A stretch of DNA of 6,405 nt, from contig NATK01000092.1 in the NCBI GenBank assembly GCA_002085285.1, forward strand, positions 1 to 6,405. The letters run 5' to 3'. This document shows, in pieces, positions 1 to 6,405 of the stretch (positions within the stretch are counted from its first letter, which is position 1; every line of letters starts with the position of its first letter). The translations under genes and the position numbers were made by a program. Below the pieces are notes generated by a model, which was not told the origin of the DNA, made no database searches, and worked only from the letters and a program-made list of their open reading frames with translations. Source of the stretch: Candidatus Latescibacteria bacterium 4484_7. GTDB lineage: Bacteria; Krumholzibacteriota; Krumholzibacteriia; Krumholzibacteriales; Krumholzibacteriaceae.

Positions 1-14
1 GTCTTCACGCTCAA
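1..14 (-). CDS. Possible 5' end of a further minus-strand gene (cut by window edge)
   Basis: A strong Shine-Dalgarno-like GGAGGG (plus coordinates 22-27) lies 70 bases past the barrel gene's stop. An ATG at 21-19 follows it with no spacer, which is too close. A TTG at 14-12 sits 7 bases downstream, which is a normal distance, and would begin M-S-V-K before the sequence ends. Both frames stay open to the edge. The short distance and same strand suggest a third gene in the lipoprotein/barrel operon. Only four to seven codons are visible, so nothing can be said about the product, and the choice between TTG and ATG is uncertain. Confidence 0.35.
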
Positions 15-84
15 TCTTCATCCCTCCATAAGAGATGTTTCCATCGATCCGCTTTCAAATATGATCGGTTCGGAAAAAACTCCA

Positions 85-1299
85 CTACCATTCGCTGCGT
101 CTCTTCGACCACTTCTCCGAAACGCTGATACCGATTCCGAAACGCACCATCTTCTCGGACACGCCGTTACGTACACTCGAGCCGTTCTGCCCATATTCAA
201 TATCGAGGTTGATGACACCGGGGCCGCCCGGCATCTTTACGGCAGTCCCCAATGTTACAAATCTCGAGAAGACAGGCTCACCGCCCGGGATTTCGATATG
301 CCAGCGATCCTGATAAAATCCCAACCTAACAGGAAGCCTTCTTAAGAACCCGCCTGACTGAGACATTCTCCTCTCGAGACCGAAAGAAACGACCTCTTCG
401 GCTTCGAGTCTGCCGGAGAACTCATCGAAGATCGACGCCTCAGGCGCATTCCTTCGCCAATACGTAGTGCTGATCCACCATCTGTCCCTTACCTTAACAG
501 CAGCGCCCAGTGCAAATGCCGGTGGCAGAGAAAAATCTGCATGTGAGAGCGAATCGAAATCGGTCCTGGAGAACTTGTACACCTCATCGATCCCGTAATC
601 GACGCCTGCGTCGAAAACGGCTCCCAAAGACAACCATTCCTTCGCCTTCCACAGCGCCGATACGCTCCAGGAGGTCCCATAGAAATTCCTATTCAGTCTC
701 GAGATTGCAGGATGGTAGAGTTCTTCTTCGGTGAACCTCACCGTAGTCTCGTCTTTGATAGATCCCCTTTCGATCTGCAGCTCGCCGGCGAGATTCAACA
801 CTCCCCAGAGCTTCGCGGAGATCGTAACGGGGACGGTGAAGAGGCTGCTGCGGTGCTTGTAGACTTCATATGGAACGGGAATGTCGGGGACGTCTCTCGT
901 GAACGAAAAATCACCCTTGCCTACGAATCGCGATCTATACCCCAAGGCGAATACGAGGCCTTTTCTCAGAGGAGCTGCGATCATCATAGAGGGCACTTCG
1001 AACCTGTTCTGGTTCGATGAATATTTGTCACTGCCTATCCTGCTCATCGAGAGAAACTGATTCACAGAGAACGTGAACCTCTTTATATCCGCAATGGAGG
1101 CGGCGTTCTGTGTGAGGATCGAAAGCGAATCCGGAATCGCCAACCCCGAGAATCCCAGAGCCGAATAGCGTGAGCCGCCGCGCATCCTGTGTTCACCCAG
1201 GTAGTTCAGGCCGTAAATCGATTGGCCTGTCGTCTGTTCCGCATAAAGAACCAAGAGAAATAGGCCTATCGATGCTGCTACCAATCTCTTCGCATTCAT
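85..1299 (-). CDS. Outer-membrane beta-barrel protein (PorV/FadL-like), signal peptide
   Basis: Predicted exported outer-membrane beta-barrel of about 404 residues; specific substrate or role unknown. Residues 1-26 form a signal peptide: a short basic start (MNAKR), a hydrophobic core (about 7-19), and likely cleavage near T24-G25-Q26. The mature part begins with a glycine-rich stretch and 'QNAASIA' (64-70), resembling the 'NPAsia' motif near the N-terminus of PorV/PorQ and FadL-like barrels. The rest is alternating polar/hydrophobic strands rich in aromatic residues. The end 'VRFGIGISVSEKW' resembles the closing strand common in Bacteroidetes-type outer-membrane proteins. I chose the ATG at 1299 because GAGG lies 6 bases upstream. 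An in-frame ATG at 1311 overlaps the lipoprotein stop (ATGA) but has its purine tract only one base away. The gene starts 8 bases after the lipoprotein stop, so the two are surely co-transcribed. Family assignment is by pattern only. Confidence 0.82.
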   Translation of the reverse strand: MNAKRLVAASIGLFLLVLYAEQTTGQSIYGLNYLGEHRMRGGSRYSALGFSGLAIPDSLSILTQNAASIADIKRFTFSVNQFLSMSRIGSDKYSSNQNRFEVPSMMIAAPLRKGLVFALGYRSRFVGKGDFSFTRDVPDIPVPYEVYKHRSSLFTVPVTISAKLWGVLNLAGELQIERGSIKDETTVRFTEEELYHPAISRLNRNFYGTSWSVSALWKAKEWLSLGAVFDAGVDYGIDEVYKFSRTDFDSLSHADFSLPPAFALGAAVKVRDRWWISTTYWRRNAPEASIFDEFSGRLEAEEVVSFGLERRMSQSGGFLRRLPVRLGFYQDRWHIEIPGGEPVFSRFVTLGTAVKMPGGPGVINLDIEYGQNGSSVRNGVSEKMVRFGIGISVSEKWSKRRSEW

Positions 1300-1307
1300 T
1301 ACAATCC

Positions 1308-2477
1308 TCATTCCCCCGAACCAAATTTCCCTGGCAATGAATATATAATCTCGATATAAGGCGCTTCAGCCCCTGCGCTCTTGAAGACCGTTTCCTGAAC
1401 CCTTGTAGCCTCCTGATCCGACTGGAAAACGAGTCCGGTGTTCTTCCTCGCTCCTCTAATGACATCGGGTATGTACCCCCTCAGGTTACACCTGACGATG
1501 TTATCGACGTTTGGGATAAAAGAGCTTCTGTCGACTCCCTTGCCCTCTTTGAACCCTTCCGAATTCACATCTGCGGAAACGGGAGCGTAGAGATAGTATA
1601 GAAACGTGTTGTCGAATCCCAGAGCATATTTGTCTCCGGCAGTAGCACCAAACCCTCCCGAACCGTCTACGTTCAGCACGAGAAAAGAAGCGTGCACCAT
1701 CGCGCTGTCGTTCACAGAAGAGAGGTCGAAAGTGAAGTATGTCCTCGTAGCCACTCCCCCTATGCAATCGAGCGAGTCGGCTTCTGCTGTGATGATGTTG
1801 TAATCTTCCTTCACTGCATAGACGGCCTCGGTACCGTCGTCGAAATCGACCCTTATTACTATTGGGTCGATTCCCATCTCGCGTGCATTCATCTCTATCA
1901 GACCGCTCGAATCTGGTTCGTTCGCGACGAGCACGAAAGACCTTTCACCCCCGCCGTTCAGCCAGTCGCTCACCATCGAAACATCTATCGTGAACGAGGT
2001 GGTCGCCACATCTAGCGTCCTCTCCGTTCCACCGATTGAGTCGGGGATCGGAGCGGAGGCGTGATCCGGTATTGCCGCGATCGTGTCCCCTTCGCTGAAA
2101 TCGGCGGAGAGCTCGTAGATCTCGAAGCCGATCTTGGAACTGTCAGGTGAAGCGACGGGCAGCTCGAGATGGGCGCTCGTCACATTCTTTTGCAGTATCG
2201 TGTCGGCTGAGGTAAAATCGAACTTAATGAGAATCGCCCTGTAGCTCACATCCTTTATCCTGCCCAGACCGAGCAGCGGCCTGTTCCCCGTCGAAACCGG
2301 GAAGGGAACACTTACCGCGTTTACAGGAACCTTCACCACGAACGTGCTCCCCGCCTTCACGGGGTAGCTCCCGTCATCCATGAACTTTTTGGAAACCGGC
2401 CCCTCCGGATCCGAGCTGCACGAAACCAGGAACACGAGAAACAACACGAAATATGTCTTCAGAGCAAAATCCCTCAT
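1308..2477 (-). CDS. Outer-membrane lipoprotein with two DNRLRE-like beta domains
   Basis: Predicted lipoprotein of 389 residues. Residues 1-20 are a lipoprotein signal: basic/polar start, hydrophobic core (FVLFLVFLV) and lipobox L-V-S-C with C20 the lipidated cysteine. It is followed by S-S-D; serine at +2 fits transfer to the outer membrane. The mature protein is acidic and beta-rich. Two halves look alike: 'AILIKFDF' (81-88) then a strand ending 'AHLELPV', and 'TYFTFDLS' (246-253) then 'ASFLVLNV'. Later, 'SDWLNGG..RSFVLVANE' (170-187) matches 'PDVIRGARKNTGLVFQSDQ' (337-355). This layout is typical of DNRLRE/carbohydrate-binding-like beta-sandwich domains of surface proteins; ligand unknown. 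The ATG at 2477 is preferred: GGGAG lies 5 bases upstream and a promoter lies just beyond. An upstream in-frame GTG at 2516 would fall inside the promoter and add 13 residues before the signal. The gene leads a unit with the downstream barrel. Confidence 0.88.
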   Translation of the reverse strand: MRDFALKTYFVLFLVFLVSCSSDPEGPVSKKFMDDGSYPVKAGSTFVVKVPVNAVSVPFPVSTGNRPLLGLGRIKDVSYRAILIKFDFTSADTILQKNVTSAHLELPVASPDSSKIGFEIYELSADFSEGDTIAAIPDHASAPIPDSIGGTERTLDVATTSFTIDVSMVSDWLNGGGERSFVLVANEPDSSGLIEMNAREMGIDPIVIRVDFDDGTEAVYAVKEDYNIITAEADSLDCIGGVATRTYFTFDLSSVNDSAMVHASFLVLNVDGSGGFGATAGDKYALGFDNTFLYYLYAPVSADVNSEGFKEGKGVDRSSFIPNVDNIVRCNLRGYIPDVIRGARKNTGLVFQSDQEATRVQETVFKSAGAEAPYIEIIYSLPGKFGSGE

Positions 2478-2482
2478 AGGTA

Positions 2483-2487
2483 CTCCC
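2483..2487 (-). promoter_or_regulatory. Ribosome binding site deciding the lipoprotein start
   Basis: GGGAG on the minus strand lies 5 bases before the ATG at 2477. Together with the lipobox signal beginning right at that ATG, it argues against the upstream GTG at 2516. Confidence 0.65.
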
Positions 2488-2507
2488 GTCGATTCGATAT
2501 GTGGTAG

Positions 2508-2535
2508 ATTTAACACAATGGCAATCCACCGTCAA
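2508..2535 (-). promoter_or_regulatory. Sigma-70-like promoter for the lipoprotein-barrel unit
   Basis: On the minus strand, TTGACG (plus 2530-2535; 5 of 6 to the -35 consensus) is followed after 16 bases by TTAAAT (plus 2508-2513; 4 of 6 to the -10 consensus). Transcription would start near 2501, leaving a leader of about 24 bases that contains the GGGAG ribosome binding site. It sits between the upstream unit's terminator and the lipoprotein gene, where a promoter is expected. The consensus used is the E. coli/Bacillus one; Bacteroidota use a different one, so this is inference. Confidence 0.5.
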
Positions 2536-2629
2536 GTACAGCCTGCCGCCTGCCTCATCATTGGATATTTCTCAAGTTGCTCTATCGGACGGCGACCATC
2601 GCAAATACCAATATAAACAAGTACAGGGC

Positions 2630-2660
2630 AAAAAAGCAGAAAAAAATAGAGGCGGCCTCT
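2630..2660 (-). terminator. Intrinsic terminator after the methyltransferase gene
   Basis: On the minus strand, 33 bases past the methyltransferase stop, AGAGG-CCG-CCTCT forms a perfect 5-base-pair GC-rich hairpin (plus 2648-2660). It is followed by A and then seven T (plus 2640-2646) and a second run of six T (plus 2630-2635). The stem is short, but its position and the T tract are right. It would end the OPT-methyltransferase transcript before the promoter at 2508-2535. Confidence 0.6.
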
Positions 2661-2693
2661 TCCCCTGCGCCCGTCGGACTCCGAGCACACCCT

Positions 2694-3536
2694 CTATGGC
2701 CCGTGTTTCTTCTTCAAAACGCTCACAACGGTATTGACGAAAAACTTGCCGACAAAGGGAAGCTTCACAAAAGGTCTCAGCCATTCAAACCTCAAAGGCC
2801 TGTATTCCCTGTAGACATTCTTTATATCGGGGATGCGACTTACGATTCCGTTGAACTGAGAGATCGTGATTCTGTTCAGCTCGCTTCGATATTCCCCCAT
2901 GAGCCTTGCAGCGCCTGCAGATGGATCCCTCTCCCCCCTTGCGTCGAGCACTATCCTCAGCAGCTCTTCTTTGAGCCAATCGGGGTATATAAGGTGGCAC
3001 CAGGGAGTCTTAAGCAAATCGTACAGGTGCGACCCGAGAGGCGAAGACCAGGGCGTGAAGAAGAGCACTACGTAGCCGCCTTCTTTCACCACCCTCGTGA
3101 TTTCGTGCAGGGCCTTTTCCGGATTGCTGAAATGCTCCATCGAGTCGTTCGCAATGACGAGGTCAAATGTGGAATCGGCAAATGGCAAAAGGTCGGCACT
3201 GGCCAGAATAAAGCGAGGCGGAGTTATCTCAGGGAATCTCTTCGAATATTCCACGGCGCCCGCGATGTTGCCCGGAACGATGTCGACCCCGTACGCCTCC
3301 GCGCCTGATTCAGAGTAGGCAAGTGTCTTTCCTCCGTAGCCGCAGCCTATGTCGAGGATCCTCTTGCCACCGAGAAAGCCGAGAAAACGGTGATAGTCCG
3401 CTATCAGCCTCTTTCCCGACTCGAACTCCCACTCGGCATAATCAGACGCCGATCCCCTTCCCCCTACCCTGACCGCAGGAAAGAGTCTGTCCAGTGCGTA
3501 TACAACCCTCGCAAAAGCCCTGCCTAAAAAACTCAT
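2694..3536 (-). CDS. SAM-dependent class I methyltransferase (Methyltransf_11 type)
   Basis: Predicted SAM-dependent methyltransferase of 280 residues; substrate unknown. The Rossmann-fold signatures are clear: motif I 'ILDIGCGYGG' (60-69) for SAM binding, the acidic end of beta 2 at 'YGVDI' with D85 expected to contact the SAM ribose, 'SADLLPFADSTFD' (113-125), and 'ANDSMEHF' (129-136) followed by 'ALHEITRVVKEGGYVVLFF' (142-160). These are usual for the ubiE/Methyltransf_11 clan. The C-terminal third (after about 185) is family-specific and ends in a basic, hydrophobic stretch (FVNTVVSVLKKKHGP) that might sit on a membrane. I chose the ATG at 3536, 16 bases after the transporter stop at 3553. 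An earlier ATG at 3590 would overlap the transporter by 38 bases and lacks a ribosome binding site. The Shine-Dalgarno before 3536 is weak, so translation may be coupled to the transporter. Genes like this often modify lipids, quinones or surface glycans, but nothing here decides between them. Confidence 0.9.
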   Translation of the reverse strand: MSFLGRAFARVVYALDRLFPAVRVGGRGSASDYAEWEFESGKRLIADYHRFLGFLGGKRILDIGCGYGGKTLAYSESGAEAYGVDIVPGNIAGAVEYSKRFPEITPPRFILASADLLPFADSTFDLVIANDSMEHFSNPEKALHEITRVVKEGGYVVLFFTPWSSPLGSHLYDLLKTPWCHLIYPDWLKEELLRIVLDARGERDPSAGAARLMGEYRSELNRITISQFNGIVSRIPDIKNVYREYRPLRFEWLRPFVKLPFVGKFFVNTVVSVLKKKHGP

Positions 3537-3552
3537 CTCTACGCAGCCGATC

Positions 3553-5547
3553 TCATCGGGCCTCGTTTTCCTCTGCGCCCCGCTTGGCATCGTAATATAG
3601 GTATATGCAAAGTATGGTAAACAGAACAATGCTCAGTATCTCCCCAGCCGGCTTCGCCGCAAGGCCGACGTTGAGTTTTTTGTCCCAGCCCGGCAGGGCG
3701 ATAAGAGCACTCACCACTCCCATCAAGGCGCCGCCCGCTATGAAACCCGATGCTATCAACGTACCTCTTTCCTTCCTTTTCGTATTTACCGTCTCGTTCT
3801 TGCTGCTCGTCGATACGAGGTACGAGATCAATCCGCCCACCAGAACCGGCGTATTGAGCTCTATCGGCAGATACATACCCAGAGCGAACGCTAGCGGAGG
3901 CACGTGGATCATCTCCATGATGATCGCCATGAATATCCCAGCGGTGTACAATCCCCAGGGAGCAGCGGTCTTTTCCATGAGCGTCTTGATGACGGCGGCC
4001 ATCGCATTGGCTTGAGGTGCTGCGAGGGCGCGGGGTCCAGTGAATCCGTAAACCTTGTTCAGCAGGATAAGGACACCTGTTACGGCCAGTGCCGAAAAGA
4101 GAATGCCCACGAATTTGAGCTTCTCCTGATTCCTCGGCGTCGTGCCGAGCCAATAGCCTACCTTTAGATCGGTTATGAACGAGCCGGCCGTGGAGAGGGC
4201 CGTGCAGACGACACCTCCTATTATGAGCGCCGAGAGCATCCCCGCCCTTCCCGAAAGACCTGCCTTTACGAGAATTACACTCGTGAGTATCAGCGTCATG
4301 AGGGTCATGCCGGATACGGGGTTCATCCCGACTATGGCTATTGCCCTTGCAGCAACGGTCGTGAACAAGAAGCTCATCACTGCTACAACTGCGAGAGCTA
4401 TTAGGGCGAATTTCCATGTATCGACCACTCCGAATCCGAAGAAAAGCAGTATGCTCAAGAGAACGATGATTATCAGTATAATGATCGTCGGCATCGAGAG
4501 ATCCGTATCTACCCTTTCCGTCGCCCCGGAGCCAGCGCCCTTTCTCCCTGCGAACATCTCCTTGAAGCCCACTGTGAATGCCTGAACGATAATCTTGCTC
4601 GATTTCAATATACCTATGATACCGGCCGCCGCTATACCTCCTATGCCGATGTGGCGTACATAGTTGCTAAAGATCTGCTCGGCGGTCATCTGTGCCACAG
4701 GAACATGGGCACTGCCGATCGGTATGCCTATGTGCTGCCCGAAATACCATATCGCAGGTATCAAAACGAGCCATGAGACAAAGCTGCCAGCAGCTATGAT
4801 CGCTGCATACTTGAGCCCGATGATGTACCCGAGGCCCATCACCGCCGCACCTGCATTGAGCTTCAGAACGATCTTCGCTTTGTCTGCAACCATTGCCAGA
4901 GAAGGTACGACTCGTGTGGAAACAACCTCTCTCCAGAGACCGAAGGTCGCCACACAGAAATCGTAGATTCCTCCTATGATTGCCGCCTTGAGCAGCACCT
5001 TCGCCTGCTCTCCTCCCCCCTCACCCGTCACCAAAACCTCGGCTATGGCAGTACCCTCGGGGAAGGGAAGGTATCCGTGCTGCTCGCGAACGAAGTATCG
5101 CCTCAAGGGAACGATGAATAGCACTCCGAGGAACCCTCCAAGGAGCGCCGAGATAAACGTTTGATAAAAACGCAAGTCGAGTTTCAAGATAAAAAGTGCC
5201 GGCAGGGTGAATATCATGCCGGCGACTACCACTCCCGAAGCTGCACCGATCGATTGGATGATCACGTTCTCCGAGATCGAGCTTTTCCTCTTGAACATCC
5301 CCGCCATCCCGACAGCCAGTATGGCGATGGGAATCGCAGCCTCGAAGACCTGTCCTATCTTGAGTCCAAGGTACGCAGCGGCGGCGGTGAATATCAATGC
5401 CATAACGATACCTATCGAGACCGACCTGACAGTCACCTCGGGGATTATCTTCTCCGATGGAACGAAAGGTACGTACTTTTCACCGGGCTCGAGGGGTCTG
5501 TATGCATTGGAAGGAAGTTTGCTTCTTTTGATCTCTTCTTCGCCCAT
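3553..5547 (-). CDS. OPT family oligopeptide transporter
   Basis: Inner-membrane secondary transporter of the OPT family, 664 residues, complete and about the usual length of the prokaryotic branch (TIGR00733-like). Family members take up small peptides or metal-chelator complexes, usually with protons; the substrate here is not readable. A short acidic/basic cytoplasmic N-terminus ends in 'YVPFVP' and 'PEVTVRSVSIGIVMALIF' (36-53), the first transmembrane segment. Many hydrophobic helices follow (I estimate 14-16). OPT hallmarks are 'GLKIGQ' (61-66), 'LPFPEGTA' (160-167), 'NPVSGMT' (409-415) and 'PQANAMA' (511-517). The start at ATG 5547 is fixed by AGGAGGA (plus 5551-5557) four bases upstream of the ATG measured from AGGAGG. 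An in-frame ATG at 5595 would add 16 residues unlike the family. The methyltransferase gene follows after 16 bases. No ABC components or binding protein are nearby, in keeping with a stand-alone carrier. Confidence 0.95.
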   Translation of the reverse strand: MGEEEIKRSKLPSNAYRPLEPGEKYVPFVPSEKIIPEVTVRSVSIGIVMALIFTAAAAYLGLKIGQVFEAAIPIAILAVGMAGMFKRKSSISENVIIQSIGAASGVVVAGMIFTLPALFILKLDLRFYQTFISALLGGFLGVLFIVPLRRYFVREQHGYLPFPEGTAIAEVLVTGEGGGEQAKVLLKAAIIGGIYDFCVATFGLWREVVSTRVVPSLAMVADKAKIVLKLNAGAAVMGLGYIIGLKYAAIIAAGSFVSWLVLIPAIWYFGQHIGIPIGSAHVPVAQMTAEQIFSNYVRHIGIGGIAAAGIIGILKSSKIIVQAFTVGFKEMFAGRKGAGSGATERVDTDLSMPTIIILIIIVLLSILLFFGFGVVDTWKFALIALAVVAVMSFLFTTVAARAIAIVGMNPVSGMTLMTLILTSVILVKAGLSGRAGMLSALIIGGVVCTALSTAGSFITDLKVGYWLGTTPRNQEKLKFVGILFSALAVTGVLILLNKVYGFTGPRALAAPQANAMAAVIKTLMEKTAAPWGLYTAGIFMAIIMEMIHVPPLAFALGMYLPIELNTPVLVGGLISYLVSTSSKNETVNTKRKERGTLIASGFIAGGALMGVVSALIALPGWDKKLNVGLAAKPAGEILSIVLFTILCIYLYYDAKRGAEENEAR

Positions 5548-5799
5548 TGTTCCTCCTTGATAATAAATGCGTATTTGCGAAATATACTTACTCAAACTTT
5601 GTTTTTTGTCCAGAATAAAATATAGGGAATTTTAACTTGTAATCGCTGATCAGTTATGGTGCATATGTTCCAGTATTTAAACGTTCACTATATCCTATTG
5701 GCCATGTTTTTAGTTAGATCTCTACATTTATATCAATATTTATCTATATTCAATGGCTCTTCAATACCATAGAAAAGATACAATTTTACTATAGATTAT
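5548..5799. other. AT-rich intergenic spacer
   Basis: No coding region is supported here. It holds the transporter's Shine-Dalgarno at its left end and otherwise low-GC sequence (16 of 60 bases are G or C in 5701-5760). I find no clear hairpin-plus-T-run terminator for the gene at 5800-6405 and no convincing promoter for the transporter; a TATATT on the minus strand (around plus 5582-5587) has no good -35 partner. An 8-base palindrome CTGATCAG lies at 5646-5653. Confidence 0.6.
5551..5557 (-). promoter_or_regulatory. Strong ribosome binding site of the OPT transporter
   Basis: AGGAGGA on the minus strand is a near-perfect anti-16S match close to the ATG at 5547. It decides that start over the in-frame ATG at 5595 and implies that the host uses Shine-Dalgarno initiation. 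Confidence 0.85.
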
Positions 5800-6405
5800 T
5801 TAATCATCCTTTTTAGAAAGTGACGCTTCAATTAAAGTCGAAAAGTCCATTTTTAATATTTCACTAATACAAATTTGATTGCTTTTTTCCTTAATGAAAT
5901 TGCTATTACCTATTCCACTTTCAAAAATGTTTTTTTCAGCTGTATCGCTGTGTTTCCTTATAAAACCTTCAACAGGAGACCGTAATTGACTATGATCAAC
6001 CTGTCCTCTTATATGCTTTGGATATTTATAAATTTTCTTAATTTTTCTATATTTTGAAATAATCCGCACAATATAACCTGGATATTCAAGAGCTTCTTTA
6101 AGACTAAATAATCGATCAAGAGGATGATTATATAGACGCCTATCAAATTGTTTAACTATCTTAGCCTCAGGGATTAAACATTTTATTGGACCCGGGAAAT
6201 CATTCCTTATAGTATTGTATTTAATTATTCCGTAAGAACGAAATACTGAACTCAATATTCCAGGTGATAAAAATGGAAAATAGACCTTTCTTTTTCTCAT
6301 CGCTAACGTTATAACTGCACTAAAAATCCTGCTTGGTATGAAATTCAAAGCAAATTTAGAATACTCTTTCTGCCCTTCAAAAGTATTTATTGCTTTTAAC
6401 ATCGA
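5800..6405 (-). CDS. C-terminal part of an unrecognised protein, possibly asparagine-synthase-like (partial)
   Basis: The reading frame is open to the right edge (the codon before the first visible Met at 6402 is TCG), so the gene probably starts outside the window; 200 residues from that Met are visible. Numbering from it, 'RKVYFPFLSPGILSSVF' (38-54) recalls the 'VEVRxPFLDxxLVEFAF' segment of class B asparagine synthases. 'LIPEAKIVKQFDRRLYNHPLDRLF' (76-99) recalls their 'LLPEEVLNRxKxGFxxPLDxWL' segment; order and spacing agree. Such proteins amidate aspartate or, in polysaccharide, antibiotic and lasso-peptide clusters, other carboxylates. The remaining 100 residues are basic, then polar, and match nothing I know. 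Composition is far more AT-rich than in the neighbouring genes (e.g. 12 of 60 G or C in 6001-6060), with Lys, Ile, Asn and Tyr in excess, suggesting acquisition from elsewhere. The ATP-binding SGGxDS core would lie outside the window, so the family call is tentative. It could also be an unrelated hypothetical protein. Confidence 0.6.
   Translation of the reverse strand, partial: SMLKAINTFEGQKEYSKFALNFIPSRIFSAVITLAMRKRKVYFPFLSPGILSSVFRSYGIIKYNTIRNDFPGPIKCLIPEAKIVKQFDRRLYNHPLDRLFSLKEALEYPGYIVRIISKYRKIKKIYKYPKHIRGQVDHSQLRSPVEGFIRKHSDTAEKNIFESGIGNSNFIKEKSNQICISEILKMDFSTLIEASLSKKDD

Noticed and set aside
2577..3308. Long plus-strand open frame (243 codons) opposite the methyltransferase gene
   Set aside because: It covers a gene with clear SAM-binding motifs on the other strand, its product has scattered Cys/His/Pro and no recognisable domain, and it begins in the intergenic spacer without a ribosome binding site. 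It is an antisense shadow.
3539..4417. Second minus-strand open frame (292 codons) inside the OPT gene
   Set aside because: It lies in a shifted frame within a gene whose OPT motifs run through without a break. Its product is an Arg/Gly/His-rich string typical of an out-of-frame reading of a GC-rich gene.
5161..5625. Plus-strand open frame (154 codons) opposite the start of the OPT gene
   Set aside because: It is antisense to the conserved N-terminal transporter helices and has no ribosome binding site or recognisable domain.
5570..5640. Promoter for the OPT transporter
   Set aside because: AT-rich DNA gives many weak -10 look-alikes (TATATT, TTTATT), but none has a -35 hexamer at 16-18 bases with better than about half the consensus bases.
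5646..5653. Palindrome CTGATCAG as a possible operator
   Set aside because: Eight-base palindromes are common by chance, no promoter is placed next to it, and no regulator gene is in view.
1..6405. CRISPR array, tRNA, rRNA, insertion sequence or defence system
   Set aside because: I saw no regularly spaced repeats, cloverleaf-like segments, inverted-repeat-bounded transposase genes or nuclease/toxin domains on either strand.

Overview
This 6.4 kb window looks like ordinary chromosomal DNA from a Gram-negative bacterium. The outer-membrane beta-barrel ending in an 'ISVSEKW' type strand, the lipobox lipoprotein built of DNRLRE-like beta domains, and the prokaryotic-type OPT transporter together suggest the FCB (Fibrobacteres-Chlorobi-Bacteroidetes) superphylum or one of its uncultured candidate phyla. 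That placement is inference; no marker gene is present. All five substantial genes lie on the minus strand, so the window reads right to left.

Region by region, in transcription order: (1) 5800-6405 is strikingly AT-rich (about 20-32% GC in hand-counted 60-base lines) and holds the 3' part of a gene that runs off the right edge. It weakly resembles the C-terminal half of asparagine-synthase-like proteins. (2) 5548-5799 is an AT-rich spacer with no gene that I can support. (3) 3553-5547 encodes a full-length OPT-family oligopeptide (or metal-chelate) transporter behind a near-perfect Shine-Dalgarno. (4) 2694-3536 encodes a SAM-dependent class I methyltransferase starting 16 bases after the transporter stop, probably in the same transcript. 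(5) A probable intrinsic terminator (2630-2660) and then a sigma-70-like promoter (2508-2535) separate this unit from the next. (6) 1308-2477 encodes an outer-membrane lipoprotein that appears to contain two copies of a DNRLRE-like beta domain. (7) 85-1299 encodes a signal-peptide-bearing outer-membrane beta-barrel protein whose start sits against the lipoprotein stop. (8) A further gene may begin at the extreme left edge.

The lipoprotein and barrel form a tight two-gene unit and plausibly act together at the outer membrane. The transporter and methyltransferase form a second unit with no obvious shared function. The GC break near 5600 suggests that the right end is laterally acquired DNA. 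I see no RNA gene, CRISPR array, insertion sequence or toxin-antitoxin pair. I found no convincing undescribed system; the most interesting points are the composition break, the internal duplication in the lipoprotein, and the unassigned AT-rich gene.
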